Of a DNA stretch of 64,000 nt, positions 42,923 to 52,683 are shown piece after piece. Positions within the stretch are counted from its first letter, which is position 1, and every line of letters starts with the position of its first letter. Under the pieces are notes generated by a model. The model had not been told where the DNA came from. It saw only the letters and a list, made by a program, of their open reading frames with translations, and made no database searches. Made by a program: the position numbers and the translations under genes. This DNA is from an uncultured Oribacterium sp. (lineage in GTDB: Bacteria; Bacillota; Clostridia; Lachnospirales; Lachnospiraceae): contig CAKQPT010000003.1 of the NCBI GenBank assembly GCA_934270345.1, positions 1 through 64,000 on the forward strand, written 5' to 3'.

Positions 42923-44656
42923 TCAGCTTACAAACCGCTTCAGCCGTCCGCCCATCGGCATATGATCCAGGTCCTCACTCGTAAACGCATGCATCGCCAG
43001 TAACATACCGAAGTACAGCACGATCGCAACGATCACCGCCGGCACCGCCATCAGTACCGAACCGATGCGCGAGTACTTCTCCGCCTCCGGCAGCACGATC
43101 CGCACACCCGTCGAAATCGCAAACGCCACGATACCCATCACCACACTCGCGATGGTCGGCATCACATAAGTCTTCGCCACGCCCTGGCTGAAACGCACAT
43201 GCTTCCGGATCGCCAGCTGGTTCAGGAAACACATCATGAACGCAAAGAGGATGTTCGAAATCACGACCGCATACACGCCCATGCCCGTCATCAGCAGAAG
43301 CAGCAGGCAGACCACGTGGAACACGAGGGAAATCAGCGCATTCACCAGCGGCACATTCAGATGTCCGAGCCCCTGCAGGATCGCATTACTGATGGTACTG
43401 AGACTGTAGAATGCAACCGCCAGCGAGCCGATCCTGGTCAGCATGATGAGCATCGCGACATGCTTTCCAAGGAAGAGCATACGGCAGATCGGATCCGCCA
43501 GTGCGCAGAGTCCCACCGTCGACGGAATCGCGATCAGCATCGTGAAACGGATACTGTAACGCACGCGGGTCACCGTATCGCGCCGGTTATGCTCCGCAAC
43601 CGCCCGTGTCAGACTCGGGATCAGTGACGATGACAGAGCATTGGCCAGCGCCACCGGAATATTAAAGAGGATGTGATACTCGCCGAAGATGCCCCACTGC
43701 GTGACGATCTCGTCGCCGCGTCCGAGCTTCGCCATCACGTTCCCGAAGATAGCGTCGTCCATGACGGAGGAAATGTTGTAGACCGTCGAGGAGATGAGGA
43801 TTGGAAGCATCGTGCCGAGCAGCAGGAAGCCGATCGAGGCATAGCTGTCGACCTCACTCGTATCCTCGCGCATATCCCGGCGCATCGCCGGTACCTGGCT
43901 GAGGAAGAGGATCACGAAAAACAGCAGTGCCGTCAGCGCACCCGCACCGGTACCGATCGCACCACCCGCGGCACCGAAGGCATAACCGTACTCCTCGCTC
44001 TGGTAGAGGATGTTCGCCGTCTCTCCACGGTGAAACAGGATGCTCGCGGCGAGCACCGAGATGGCCGCATTGACGATCTGCTCGAGAATCTGGGAAATCG
44101 CCGTCGGCACCATGTTGCCGCTGCCCTGGAAGTAGCCGCGCAGGATGCCGAGGTAGGCCATGAGCCAGACCGTCGGCGCCAGCGCACGGAGCGCGAAGGA
44201 GCAGAACGGCTTCTTCAGAAAGACCTCGGCGATGGCATCCGCACCGAACCAGAGGGCACCGCACATCACGGCGCCGGCGATGGTCGCATAGAAAAAGGCG
44301 GCCCGAAGCACGCGGGCGGTGTTCCGATACTGCCGGTTGACGAGGTTCGCCGAGACGATCTTCGAGACCGCGGTCGGCATGGAAAAGCTGCTGAGGATCA
44401 GCAGAAGTGTATAGATACTGAAGGCACTGGTGTAGTAGCCGTTGCCCTCATCGCCGATGATCGCCGTGAGCGGCACGCGGTACACCATACCGATGATGCG
44501 CACGATGATGCTCGCGATGGCGAGGAGGGAGCCCTGCACGATGAAGTTGTTCCGGCGGTTCTGCCGCTGCTGCTCGCCCGCGGTCCGCTGAATACGGGTA
44601 CGCTGTGCGTTCACCTGCCGGCGGGCAGACGGACGTCTGGATGCTCGTTCATTCAT
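42923..44656 (-). CDS. MurJ/SpoVB-family polysaccharide flippase
   Basis: The 577-residue protein has a basic N-terminal tail and about 14 membrane segments. The start IVQGSLLAIASIIVRIIGMVYRVPL (here in two parts: a Ser/Ile-rich helix, then RIIGMVYR) and GDEGNGYYTSAF fit the MATE-like YtgP/SpoVB group. A lipid II flippase role is the likely but unproven function. Its ATG overlaps the ybeY stop (ATGA). It ends a unit closed by a terminator. Confidence 0.88.
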   Translation of the reverse strand: MNERASRRPSARRQVNAQRTRIQRTAGEQQRQNRRNNFIVQGSLLAIASIIVRIIGMVYRVPLTAIIGDEGNGYYTSAFSIYTLLLILSSFSMPTAVSKIVSANLVNRQYRNTARVLRAAFFYATIAGAVMCGALWFGADAIAEVFLKKPFCSFALRALAPTVWLMAYLGILRGYFQGSGNMVPTAISQILEQIVNAAISVLAASILFHRGETANILYQSEEYGYAFGAAGGAIGTGAGALTALLFFVILFLSQVPAMRRDMREDTSEVDSYASIGFLLLGTMLPILISSTVYNISSVMDDAIFGNVMAKLGRGDEIVTQWGIFGEYHILFNIPVALANALSSSLIPSLTRAVAEHNRRDTVTRVRYSIRFTMLIAIPSTVGLCALADPICRMLFLGKHVAMLIMLTRIGSLAVAFYSLSTISNAILQGLGHLNVPLVNALISLVFHVVCLLLLLMTGMGVYAVVISNILFAFMMCFLNQLAIRKHVRFSQGVAKTYVMPTIASVVMGIVAFAISTGVRIVLPEAEKYSRIGSVLMAVPAVIVAIVLYFGMLLAMHAFTSEDLDHMPMGGRLKRFVS

Positions 44657-45150
44657 CTGAAGTATCCCCTTCCCTCGAGAATCTCCTTCTGACGGCGCTC
44701 CATCTCGATGCGCTCCTCATCCTCCATGTGGTCATAGCCGAAGAGGTGCAGCATGCTGTGCGCCACGAGGAAGGCCAGCTCCCGGCGCTCCGGGTGGCCG
44801 TACTCCGCCGCCTGCGACGCGATCCGGTCCTGATTCAGCACGATATCCCCGAGCAGCAGCTCCCCGCTGTCCGGATTGAAGATGTCGTCATCGTCCTCGT
44901 CGATCTCGTCAAAATCGGCCGGGCGCGCCCAGTCGACCATCGGATACGACAGTACATCCGTCGGCCGGTCGATCCCGCGGGTCTCGCGGTTCAGCTCGTG
45001 GATGCCGTCGTCGTCCGTGATCATCACACTGAGCTCACACTCATACGGGCAGTGCTCATACTCGATCGCCGCCTCGATGATGTCCCGGATGATTGCCTCG
45101 AAATCGAGATCCAGCTTCTTCTCTGTATCAAAATCGATATTAATCGTCAT
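44653..45150 (-). CDS. ybeY: endoribonuclease YbeY
   Basis: The 165-residue protein has the zinc motif HSMLHLFGYDH near 131-141 (family form HGxLHLxGYDH, with Ser for Gly here) and NRETRGIDRPTDVLSYP. It acts in 16S rRNA 3' maturation and ribosome quality control. An acidic insert (DEIDEDDDDIFNPDSGE) precedes the LLLGDIVL strand. It lies 77 bases after phoH, the usual Firmicute neighbour, and overlaps the flippase gene by 4 bases. Confidence 0.95.
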   Translation of the reverse strand: MTINIDFDTEKKLDLDFEAIIRDIIEAAIEYEHCPYECELSVMITDDDGIHELNRETRGIDRPTDVLSYPMVDWARPADFDEIDEDDDDIFNPDSGELLLGDIVLNQDRIASQAAEYGHPERRELAFLVAHSMLHLFGYDHMEDEERIEMERRQKEILEGRGYFR

Positions 45151-45227
45151 AGCTTCCTTCCTCTCCCGCCCCTGCCGGTTCGAGAGCTCTTCTATCTTCA
45201 GCCAATGCAGACCTTAGGCACCCGCCC

Positions 45228-46268
45228 TTACTCGCTGCGATGGCGGTTTTCGTTTCGATGCTCACCGTAGCTTCGCGGACTCTGCATCGCCTGCGCACGA
45301 CGCGCACGCTTCGCCTCGTCCTTCTCGTAGGCGTTGACGATGCGCTGTACCAGCGGATGACGGACGACGTCCGCGCTCGTGAGCTCGACGAAGGAAATGC
45401 CTTCCACGCCTTTCAGAACGCGCATCGCATCCTCGAGACCGGACTTCTTGCCCTCCTCGAGATCCTTCTGCGTGAGGTCACCTGTGATGATGACCTTCGA
45501 GCCGAAGCCGATACGGGTGAGGAACATCTTCATCTGTGCCGGTGTCGTATTCTGTGCCTCATCGAGGATGATGTAGGCATTGTCCAGCGTACGTCCACGC
45601 ATGTAGGCGAGCGGTGCGACCTCGATAAGGCCCTTCTCGGCGTTCGCCTGGTACTGCTCGGCACCCATGATGCTGTAGAGTGCGTCGTAGACCGGGCGCA
45701 TGTACGGATCGACCTTCGACTGGAGATCACCCGGCAGGAAGCCGAGCTTCTCGCCGGCCTCGATCGCCGGGCGGGTCAGGATGATGCGCTGCACCTCCTG
45801 CTGGCGGAAGGCCGTGATGGCCATCGCCATGCCGAGGTAGGTCTTACCGGTACCCGCCGGACCGATACCGAAGGTGATCATGTTCTCGCGAATCGCATCC
45901 ACGTAGTCCTTCTGGCCGAGGGTCTTCGGCTTCACCGGCTTCCCCAGTGCGGTGCGCGCGAGGATGTCCTTATCGATCTCCACCATGTCGCTGCCCGAGC
46001 TCTTCTCGGAGAAGCTGAGGGAAATCGCATAATCCACGTTCTGCTCGGTCAGGGCATTGCCACGCTGACTGAGCTCGAGGAGATTCTTCAGGACGGCCCG
46101 CGCCTTTTCGGTATCCCTCTCCTCACCGATGATTTTCAGAACGCCGTTCCGGTCGATGATGGTGACATGAAAGCTCCGCTCGATTTTCTTCAGATTGCTG
46201 TCGAGAAGCCCGAGAACGTTCTGCTCGTGCTCCATCGGGATATCAAAAATTGTTTCTACGCTTGCCAA
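45228..46268 (-). CDS. phoH: PhoH-like ATPase
   Basis: The 346-residue protein has an N-terminal KH-like region and a PhoH domain with Walker A GPAGTGKT, FLTRIGFGSKVIITGD and the DEAQN Walker B. It is probably an RNA-linked NTPase. I place the start at the TTG at 46268, with GAGGAGG 6 bases before it; the next in-frame ATG at residue 12 has no such site. ybeY follows, the common pairing in ribosome and RNA maturation. Confidence 0.93.
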   Translation of the reverse strand: MASVETIFDIPMEHEQNVLGLLDSNLKKIERSFHVTIIDRNGVLKIIGEERDTEKARAVLKNLLELSQRGNALTEQNVDYAISLSFSEKSSGSDMVEIDKDILARTALGKPVKPKTLGQKDYVDAIRENMITFGIGPAGTGKTYLGMAMAITAFRQQEVQRIILTRPAIEAGEKLGFLPGDLQSKVDPYMRPVYDALYSIMGAEQYQANAEKGLIEVAPLAYMRGRTLDNAYIILDEAQNTTPAQMKMFLTRIGFGSKVIITGDLTQKDLEEGKKSGLEDAMRVLKGVEGISFVELTSADVVRHPLVQRIVNAYEKDEAKRARRAQAMQSPRSYGEHRNENRHRSE

Positions 46269-46334
46269 CGACTTCCTCCTCGCCGCCCTTCGACGGTCTT
46301 TCGTGGGATATAAACACAATAGAATAAAAATATG

Positions 46335-46372
46335 AAAAAAGATAGCCCCAATTCATCACTGAATCAGGGCTA
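46335..46372 (-). terminator. terminator after rpsU
   Basis: TAGCCC (46343-46348) pairs with GGGCTA (46367-46372), with an inner ATTCA/TGAAT stem. The minus strand continues into CTTTTTTCATA. It lies 30 bases after the rpsU stop. Confidence 0.85.
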
Positions 46373-46402
46373 CATGAATCATCTATTAAGAATCATCTAT
46401 AA

Positions 46403-46579
46403 TTAGTTGAACTTACGCTTTCTGGCCGCCTCAGACTTCTTCTTGCGTCTTACAGATGGCTTCTCGTAATGCTCTCTCTTGCGAATCTCCTGCTGGATGC
46501 CTGCCTTCGCGCAGTTTCTCTTGAATCTACGCAGTGCGCTGTCCAGAGACTCGTTCTCTTTTACGATTACATTTGACAT
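46403..46579 (-). CDS. rpsU: 30S ribosomal protein S21
   Basis: The 58-residue protein reads [19 protein letters not shown], then [22 protein letters not shown] and a very basic tail, matching S21. The ATG at 46579 follows GGGAGG. It has its own strong promoter and a terminator. In Firmicutes rpsU commonly lies near phoH/ybeY. Confidence 0.97.
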   Translation of the reverse strand: MSNVIVKENESLDSALRRFKRNCAKAGIQQEIRKREHYEKPSVRRKKKSEAARKRKFN

Positions 46580-46620
46580 GCTGAAACCCAAACCTCCCTT
46601 CGGGTGCAAACTTAGTGTTA

Positions 46621-46648
46621 AGTATAGCACAGAAAATTTATTCGTCAA
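46621..46648 (-). promoter_or_regulatory. rpsU promoter
   Basis: On the minus strand TTGACG (46648-46643) and TATACT (46626-46621) are 16 bases apart, leaving a leader of about 35 bases. Confidence 0.75.
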
Positions 46649-46671
46649 GGAATTTCTTCCTGATTTTATAT

Positions 46672-46703
46672 ATACGCCCGCGCAGCCTGATCGGCCGCGC
46701 AGG
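46672..46703 (-). terminator. terminator after alaS
   Basis: CCCGCGCAGCC (46677-46687) pairs with GGCCGCGCAGG (46693-46703) with two G-T wobbles. Only a mixed AT tail (GTATATATAAAAT) follows on the minus strand. Confidence 0.6.
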
Positions 46704-46761
46704 TGAAATATCATTTTCTCTTCGCGCAACGGACTTCGCTACGCCCTGGAAGCAGAGATCC

Positions 46762-49446
46762 TTACTTAATCTGCGCCTCGACCGCTGCAGAAGCGGCTGC
46801 GATCGCCTCATCGATCTTCGCAGCATCCTTACCACCGGCCTGTGCCATGTTCGGACGTCCGCCACCGCCGCCTCCGACGATCGGTGCGATCTGCTTGATA
46901 AGGTTACCGGCATGGGCACCGCTCTTCACAGCACCATCGGTCGCCATGGCAACCATGGATACCTTGCCGTCCTTGTCGGAAATCAGAAGGATCACGCCCT
47001 CACCGAGCTTGGTCTTCAGATCATCGCCGAGATTACGAAGCTCATTCATATCCACGCCGGATACGTGTGCACCGAGGAACTTCACGCCCTTGATCTCGAC
47101 CACGGAATCCATGACGTTACCGAGTGCGTTCTGCGCCTCCTTGCTCTTCAGTGCCTCATTCTCGCTGCGAAGCTCCTTCACTTCCTTCTGAAGGGACTGG
47201 ATGTGCTCCTTCAGGGTCGCCGGCGTCGCCTTCACGAGCTCAGCGGCTGCGATCATCTCCTGCTCGAGATTCTCGTAGTACTTACGAACATTGTCCCCGG
47301 TCAGCGCCTCGATACGACGTACACCGGCAGCAACACCGGTCTCGGACAGGATCTTGAACTGGCCGATCTGCAGGGTGTTCTTCACATGCGTACCACCGCA
47401 GAGCTCGGTCGAGAAATCGCCCATACGAACGACACGCACCTCGGCACCGTACTTCTCACCGAAAAGTGCCATCGCACCGGACTTCTTCGCCTCCTCGAGG
47501 GTCATGACATCGGTACGAACCTCGAGACCCTCCTGGATCTTCTCGTTCACCATATCCTCGACCTTCTGAAGCTCTTCTTTCGTCATCGCCTGGAAGTGTG
47601 AGAAGTCGAAACGGGTTCTGCCTGCATCCTGGAAGGAGCCGGCCTGCTCGACATGGGTACCAAGCACCTCACGCAGTGCCTTCTGAAGAAGGTGGGTCGC
47701 GCTGTGGTTGCGGCAGGTCGCCATGTGATTCTTCTCATCGACCTTCAGGGTCACAGTGTCGCCGAGCTTCAGCATGCCCTTGCGCATCACACCGATGTGA
47801 GCGATCTTGTTGCCGCCGACATGCTCCGTGGATGTCACCTCGAAAGCGGCCTCGCTGCCGAGCTCAATCACACCGGTATCACCGACCTGACCACCCATGG
47901 TGCCGTAGAACGGAGTCTCCTCTGTGATGATTGCGCCATGCTCACCATCGGAAAGTGCCTCTACGACCGCATCCTCTGCGTCGGCATCGCCTGCGGCGAG
48001 GGAAACCATCGCCACGATCTTCGAATCTGCCTCGAGCTTATCGTAGCCGACGAAGCTGCTTGCGATCGCCGGATCGAGCTCATCATATACGGTCGCTGCG
48101 TGGCCGCTGTAATCGGCCATCTTACCGGAAGCGAGACGATCGTTACGTGCCTGCTTCTTCTGGCTGTCCATCGCCGCCTGGAAAGCTGCCTCATCGACGG
48201 TGAAGCCCTTCTCCTCGAGGATCTCCTTCGTGTTATCGAGCGGGAAGCCATAGGTATCATAGAGCTTGAATGCATCCTCACCGGAAAGCTCATGCGCACC
48301 GCTTGCGGCGAGCTTCGCCTCCATCTCCTCGAGGATCTCCATGCCCTGCTCGTAGGTCTTCTCGAACTTCTCTTCCTCCGCCTTGATGACGCTCAGGATG
48401 AAGTCCTTCTTCTCTTCAAGCTCCGGATAACCGTCCTTCGAGGTCTCGATGACACGGTTTGCCAGTGTCGGCAGGAAGGAACCGCCAATGCCAAGCTTAC
48501 GTCCATGACGTACAGCACGACGGATGATACGACGGAGTACATAGCCACGACCGTTGTTGGACGGCATGATACCATCGGAGATCATGAAGGTCATCGCACG
48601 GGCGTGGTCGGTCACGATACGTACCGATACATCACTCTCCTCGCTGCCCGGTGCCTCATACTTGACGCCACCGGCGAGCTCGCAGATGAGATCACGAAGG
48701 TCCTTCAGTGTATCGACATCGAAGATGGAGCCTACGTCCTGCACTGCGACGGCGAGACGCTCGAGACCCATACCGGTATCGATGTTCTTCTGCGCAAGGT
48801 CTGTATAATTGCCCTTACCATCATTGTTAAACTGAGAGAATACGACGTTCCAGACTTCCATGTAACGGTCGCCCTCGCCGCCCATGACGTCCTCCGGGCC
48901 GTTTCCGTACTTCTCACCACGATCATAGTAGATCTCGGTACATGGTCCGCAAGGTCCGGAGCCGTGCTCCCAGAAGTTGTCTTCCTTGCCGAACTTGTAG
49001 ATGTGGTCCTCCGGGATATGCATCACATTCTTCCAGATGTCATAGGCCTCCTGATCGTCTACATAGACAGACGGATACAGACGGTCCGGATCCAGGCCGA
49101 CACGCTCGGTCAGGAACTCCCATGCCCACGGAATCGCTTCCTTCTTGAAGTAATCACCGAAAGAGAAGTTTCCGAGCATCTCGAAGTACGTACCGTGGCG
49201 GGCTGTCTTACCAACATTCTCCAGGTCACCGGTACGGATGCACTTCTGGCAGGTGGTGACTCTGCGTCTCGGCGGAATCTCCTGTCCTGTAAACCATGGC
49301 TTCATCGGTGCCATTCCGGAATTGATAATGAGCAGTGAATTGTCATTATGCGGAACCAGTGAAAAACTGTTGATCCGTAAGCATCCCTTCTCCTCGAAGT
49401 AGCTCAGGAACAGCTCACGCAGCTCATTTACGCCTCTGTACTGCAT
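46762..49446 (-). CDS. alaS: alanyl-tRNA synthetase
   Basis: The 894-residue enzyme has the class II catalytic core at the N-terminus (NSGMAPMKPWFTGQ, TARHGTYFEMLGNFSFGDYF), the editing-domain zinc motif HSATHLLQKAL and CGGTHVKNTLQIG, a DHHA1 tail (GGGGGRPNMAQAGGKD). It charges tRNA-Ala and clears Ser/Gly. The ATG at 49446 follows AAGGAG by 8 bases; earlier in-frame ATGs lie in the leader. The 146-base upstream gap has a promoter but no T-box. Confidence 0.97.
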   Translation of the reverse strand: MQYRGVNELRELFLSYFEEKGCLRINSFSLVPHNDNSLLIINSGMAPMKPWFTGQEIPPRRRVTTCQKCIRTGDLENVGKTARHGTYFEMLGNFSFGDYFKKEAIPWAWEFLTERVGLDPDRLYPSVYVDDQEAYDIWKNVMHIPEDHIYKFGKEDNFWEHGSGPCGPCTEIYYDRGEKYGNGPEDVMGGEGDRYMEVWNVVFSQFNNDGKGNYTDLAQKNIDTGMGLERLAVAVQDVGSIFDVDTLKDLRDLICELAGGVKYEAPGSEESDVSVRIVTDHARAMTFMISDGIMPSNNGRGYVLRRIIRRAVRHGRKLGIGGSFLPTLANRVIETSKDGYPELEEKKDFILSVIKAEEEKFEKTYEQGMEILEEMEAKLAASGAHELSGEDAFKLYDTYGFPLDNTKEILEEKGFTVDEAAFQAAMDSQKKQARNDRLASGKMADYSGHAATVYDELDPAIASSFVGYDKLEADSKIVAMVSLAAGDADAEDAVVEALSDGEHGAIITEETPFYGTMGGQVGDTGVIELGSEAAFEVTSTEHVGGNKIAHIGVMRKGMLKLGDTVTLKVDEKNHMATCRNHSATHLLQKALREVLGTHVEQAGSFQDAGRTRFDFSHFQAMTKEELQKVEDMVNEKIQEGLEVRTDVMTLEEAKKSGAMALFGEKYGAEVRVVRMGDFSTELCGGTHVKNTLQIGQFKILSETGVAAGVRRIEALTGDNVRKYYENLEQEMIAAAELVKATPATLKEHIQSLQKEVKELRSENEALKSKEAQNALGNVMDSVVEIKGVKFLGAHVSGVDMNELRNLGDDLKTKLGEGVILLISDKDGKVSMVAMATDGAVKSGAHAGNLIKQIAPIVGGGGGGRPNMAQAGGKDAAKIDEAIAAASAAVEAQIK

Positions 49447-49513
49447 TCTCGTTCTCTCCTTGCTTTGTTTCATATATAAGCCCTTTACGGGCATTTTAGA
49501 CATTAACTCGTAA

Positions 49514-49542
49514 AATATAGCACAGCGACCGGAATCTTGCAA
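49514..49542 (-). promoter_or_regulatory. alaS promoter
   Basis: On the minus strand TTGCAA (49542-49537) and TATATT (49519-49514) are 17 bases apart, about 65 bases before the alaS ATG. Confidence 0.65.
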
Positions 49543-49553
49543 GATGGCCACGT

Positions 49554-49575
49554 AAAAAGGGCCCCGGAGGGGCCC
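49554..49575 (-). terminator. terminator after the small membrane protein gene
   Basis: GGGCCCC (49559-49565) pairs with GGGGCCC (49569-49575); the minus strand then runs into TTTTTACG. The RNA apex is CCCUCCGGG, similar to the ends of the nested repeats. Confidence 0.9.
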
Positions 49576-49592
49576 CGCTTCCGCTTTCGTTT

Positions 49593-50171
49593 TTATGATA
49601 GATAAGACCTGTAGTCTTTTAACAGGTCGTAGCAGCGTTCGCGCGTGAGGGCGATCTCGCGGCTCAGGTAGTCGATGTTCTCCATCACGCTGAGCTTATC
49701 CTGGTCGAGCGCCTTCATGCACTCGTGGTTCCGTGAAATCAGGAACGCACTCGCCGAGGCGATGTAGGCGTCCTTTTCGCTCTCGGTCATGTTCGCGGTG
49801 ATGGCGCGGCCGAGCGCCTCTAGCTCCCGGTTCCAGAGCTTCGCGATCGTCGTATAATCCTCCTTCAGCGCACTCCCCTGCTGTTCGCCGGCGGCAATGT
49901 CCTCGAGTGCCTGGATTTCAGCGAACGCGGCCTCGAACTGCGCGATCTGGTCGACGGGCTCTTCCGCCGCCGCACTTTCCTGCAGTGGTGCCGTCTCCGC
50001 AATAATAAGCTGCTCCCTCGTTTCGGAAGGAGCAGCCTCGGTCGTCACCATCGACGCATGGTGGATCAGCGCCTGATCAAGATAGATCCGAATACCGAGG
50101 GTGATCGCCGCCAGTATGAATACAAGAAGCGCGATCCCCCGGAGCATTCGGCTTGAAACATGTTTTCTCAT
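49593..50171 (-). CDS. small membrane-anchored protein, unknown
   Basis: The 192-residue protein has one N-terminal membrane segment (about 10-30) and an outside part of mostly helices (LWNRELEALGRAITANM, then TESEKDAYIASASAFLISRN and HECMKALDQDKLS). The helical part faintly recalls LprI/DUF1311 domains, but I cannot confirm this. The ATG at 50171 follows AAGGA by 10 bases and lies 14 bases after the beta-CASP gene, so they form one unit. A terminator follows. Function unknown. Confidence 0.6.
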   Translation of the reverse strand: MRKHVSSRMLRGIALLVFILAAITLGIRIYLDQALIHHASMVTTEAAPSETREQLIIAETAPLQESAAAEEPVDQIAQFEAAFAEIQALEDIAAGEQQGSALKEDYTTIAKLWNRELEALGRAITANMTESEKDAYIASASAFLISRNHECMKALDQDKLSVMENIDYLSREIALTRERCYDLLKDYRSYLS

Positions 50172-50185
50172 AAGTGAATCTTCCT

Positions 50186-51814
50186 TTATCGTATCCACTT
50201 ATCATACAGGCTGAGGAGCTGATTTGTAAAGCGGGCGAGGTCCTTATTGGCACCACCATAGTTTGCCTTGACGGCTGCCGACAGCTTCGTGTAGGCCGCC
50301 AGCAGGCGATCGTAGGCGGCATCGCTTGTCTTCTTCCGCTTCGAGGAGCCATCCTCCACCAGTGCATACGTCGGCTTCTCGATTTTCTTCGGCTCCGCCA
50401 CGGTCTCCCATTCATTCTTCAGGAGGTCGAAGACCGAACCGGAGTACGGACAGTTCACAGTGTAGTGGAGCTCGTCCTCGATCAGCTTCGAGAGTACCTC
50501 CATGCCGTCATCATTGCCATGCACGAGGAAGACACGGTCCGGCGCCTGCTCGTAGGCACGGATCCAGTTCATGAGGCCGAACTGATCCGCATGGCTCGAC
50601 ATGTCGGCCATCTGCGCGATCTCTGCCTTCACCGCCACCTCCTCACCGAAGAGCTTCACGTGATCGGCACCATCCATCAGCGCACGGCCCAGCGTCCCCT
50701 CTGCCTGATAGCCGGCGAAGACGATGGTCGACTCCGGACGCCAGAGATTGTACTTGATATGATGGCGGATACGCCCCGCATCGCACATACCGGAGGCCGA
50801 GATAATCACCTTCGGCGTCTCATCGAAGTTGATGGCCTTCGACTCCTCGAGTGTGATGGCGAGGTTCAGCCCGCGGAAGGAAATCGGGTTGATGCCCTTA
50901 TCCACGATGGCCCGCGTCTCGTCATCATAGCACTCATCGAGATTCTGCGAGAAGACATGCGTCGCATCGACCGCCAGCGGACTGTCGACGTAGACCGGGA
51001 AGTTGTCATGCCCGACGATGAGATGCTCCTGCTTGATCTGACGGAAAAGGTACAGCAGCTCCTGCGTACGGCCCACCGCAAATGCCGGCATCACGACATT
51101 GCCGCCCCGATCGAGGGTCCGCTGCGTGATGTTCACGAGATCCTGCAGATGGTTGACCGTCGTATCGTGGAAGCGGGAGCCATAGGTCGACTCCATCAGC
51201 ACATAATCCGCCTTCTTGATGTACTCCGGGTCCCGGATCAGCGGCTTATCGAAGTTTCCGATATCACCGGAGAACACGATCTTCTTCGTGACCCCCTCTT
51301 CCGTCAGCCACATCTCGATGGACGCAGAACCGAGCAGATGACCCGCATCGATGAAGCGGACCTGCACGCCATCCCCGAGCTCGATCATCTCATGGTAGTT
51401 CACCCCACGGAAGTGCTGCAGCACATTCGCCGCATCCGTGAGATCATAGACCGGCTCCACCTCCGGCAGACCCGCACGACGCCCCTTCCGGTTCTTCCAC
51501 TCACACTCCTGCATCTGGATATGCGCCGAATCCCGCAGCATGATTTCCGACAGCGCCTGCGTCGCCTTCGTCGTCAGCACCGTCCCGTTGAAGCCCTTCT
51601 TGTAGGCCATCGGAATCATCCCCGCATGATCGATATGCGCATGCGTCAGAAGGATATAATCGACATCCGAGTATTTGATCGGCAGCGGCGCGTTCTCATA
51701 GTAATTCCGCCCCTGCTCCATACCACAGTCCACCAGAATCCTCAGCCCGGCCGCCTCCACATAGTGTAGTGACCCCGTCACCTCATGATCCGCACCTATA
51801 AAATGAAGCTTCAT
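50186..51814 (-). CDS. beta-CASP metallo-beta-lactamase RNA hydrolase
   Basis: The 542-residue protein has the metal motif HAHIDHAG (His58, His60, Asp62, His63), FIDAGHLLGSAS and FSGDIGN, then a beta-CASP domain (MPAFAVGRTQELLYLF) and RMK-type C-terminal motif blocks (ADMSSHADQFGLMNWI, VFLVHGN). This fits the CPSF/Int9-like group of RNA exo- or endonucleases. Target RNAs are unknown. GGGAGG precedes the ATG. About 75 extra C-terminal residues are Lys-rich and may bind nucleic acid. Confidence 0.88.
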   Translation of the reverse strand: MKLHFIGADHEVTGSLHYVEAAGLRILVDCGMEQGRNYYENAPLPIKYSDVDYILLTHAHIDHAGMIPMAYKKGFNGTVLTTKATQALSEIMLRDSAHIQMQECEWKNRKGRRAGLPEVEPVYDLTDAANVLQHFRGVNYHEMIELGDGVQVRFIDAGHLLGSASIEMWLTEEGVTKKIVFSGDIGNFDKPLIRDPEYIKKADYVLMESTYGSRFHDTTVNHLQDLVNITQRTLDRGGNVVMPAFAVGRTQELLYLFRQIKQEHLIVGHDNFPVYVDSPLAVDATHVFSQNLDECYDDETRAIVDKGINPISFRGLNLAITLEESKAINFDETPKVIISASGMCDAGRIRHHIKYNLWRPESTIVFAGYQAEGTLGRALMDGADHVKLFGEEVAVKAEIAQMADMSSHADQFGLMNWIRAYEQAPDRVFLVHGNDDGMEVLSKLIEDELHYTVNCPYSGSVFDLLKNEWETVAEPKKIEKPTYALVEDGSSKRKKTSDAAYDRLLAAYTKLSAAVKANYGGANKDLARFTNQLLSLYDKWIR

Positions 51815-51924
51815 ACAGGCCTCCCTCTCTCAAATTATGAAAATAAATTTCGCTGTTTCTATTATAGCAGAGTAGATATTTCTTTTCTATGCGCAGATTC
51901 CATCAGATGTATGAATTCTATATA

Positions 51925-51956
51925 AAGAAAACGCGGAGGGATGTCCCTCCGCGTTT
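51925..51956 (-). terminator. terminator after livF
   Basis: AAACGCGGAGGGA (51928-51940) pairs perfectly with TCCCTCCGCGTTT (51944-51956). The minus strand continues into TTTTCTTTATA. It directly abuts the livF stop codon. Confidence 0.88.
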
Positions 51957-51957
51957 C

Positions 51958-52671
51958 TTATTCTGAAAGGTAGGCCGCCTTGACCTTCGGATCATTCGCC
52001 AGATCCTGCGCCCGGCCCTCGATCGTGATCTTACCGGTCTCCAGCACATACGCGCGATCTGCGATGGCGAGTGCCTTATTCGCATTCTGCTCAACAAGAA
52101 GCACCGTCACACCGGTCTCATGAATCTTCTCGATGATGTTGAAAATCTCATTTACATAAATCGGGGACAGACCCATGGACGGCTCATCCATGACGATCAT
52201 CTCCGGATTGCTCATCAGCGCACGCCCCATCGCAAGCATCTGCTGCTCACCACCGGAAAGCGTTCCTGCGACCTGATTCTTACGCTCCTCCAGTCTCGGG
52301 AAATGCTTATACACCGTCGCGAGCGTCTCTGCGATGCCATCCTTGTCCTTCCGGGTATAGGCGCCGAGCATCAGGTTCTGATAAACCGAAAGCTGCGCGA
52401 ATACACGCCGGCCCTCCGGTACATGGGCGAGACCTTCACCGACCATCTTATGGCCCGGTGTATGTGTGATCTCCTTCCCGTTATAGAATACATGACCGGA
52501 ACGCGCCGGGATCAGACCCGTGATGGTCTGCAGCGTCGTCGTCTTGCCGGCACCATTGGCACCGATCAGGGTGACGATCTCGCCCTTATCTACATGGAAG
52601 GAAATGCCCTTTAATGCATGGATCACACCGTAATATACGTTGAGATCCTGTACATCCAAAATCGTACTCAT
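51958..52671 (-). CDS. livF: branched-chain amino acid ABC transporter ATPase LivF
   Basis: The 237-residue ABC protein has Walker A GANGAGKTT near 37-45, signature LSGGEQQMLAMGRAL and Walker B MIVMDEPSMGLSP. The start VQDLNVYYGVIHALKGISF is LivF-like. It powers LivHM together with LivG. GGAGG precedes the ATG, 12 bases after livG. It is last in the operon. Confidence 0.95.
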   Translation of the reverse strand: MSTILDVQDLNVYYGVIHALKGISFHVDKGEIVTLIGANGAGKTTTLQTITGLIPARSGHVFYNGKEITHTPGHKMVGEGLAHVPEGRRVFAQLSVYQNLMLGAYTRKDKDGIAETLATVYKHFPRLEERKNQVAGTLSGGEQQMLAMGRALMSNPEMIVMDEPSMGLSPIYVNEIFNIIEKIHETGVTVLLVEQNANKALAIADRAYVLETGKITIEGRAQDLANDPKVKAAYLSE

Positions 52672-52683
52672 CTCTTCTCCTCC

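Noticed and set aside
49447..49592. T-box leader for alaS
   Set aside because: The spacer is only 146 bases, already holds a terminator and a promoter, and shows no T-box sequence or antiterminator pair.
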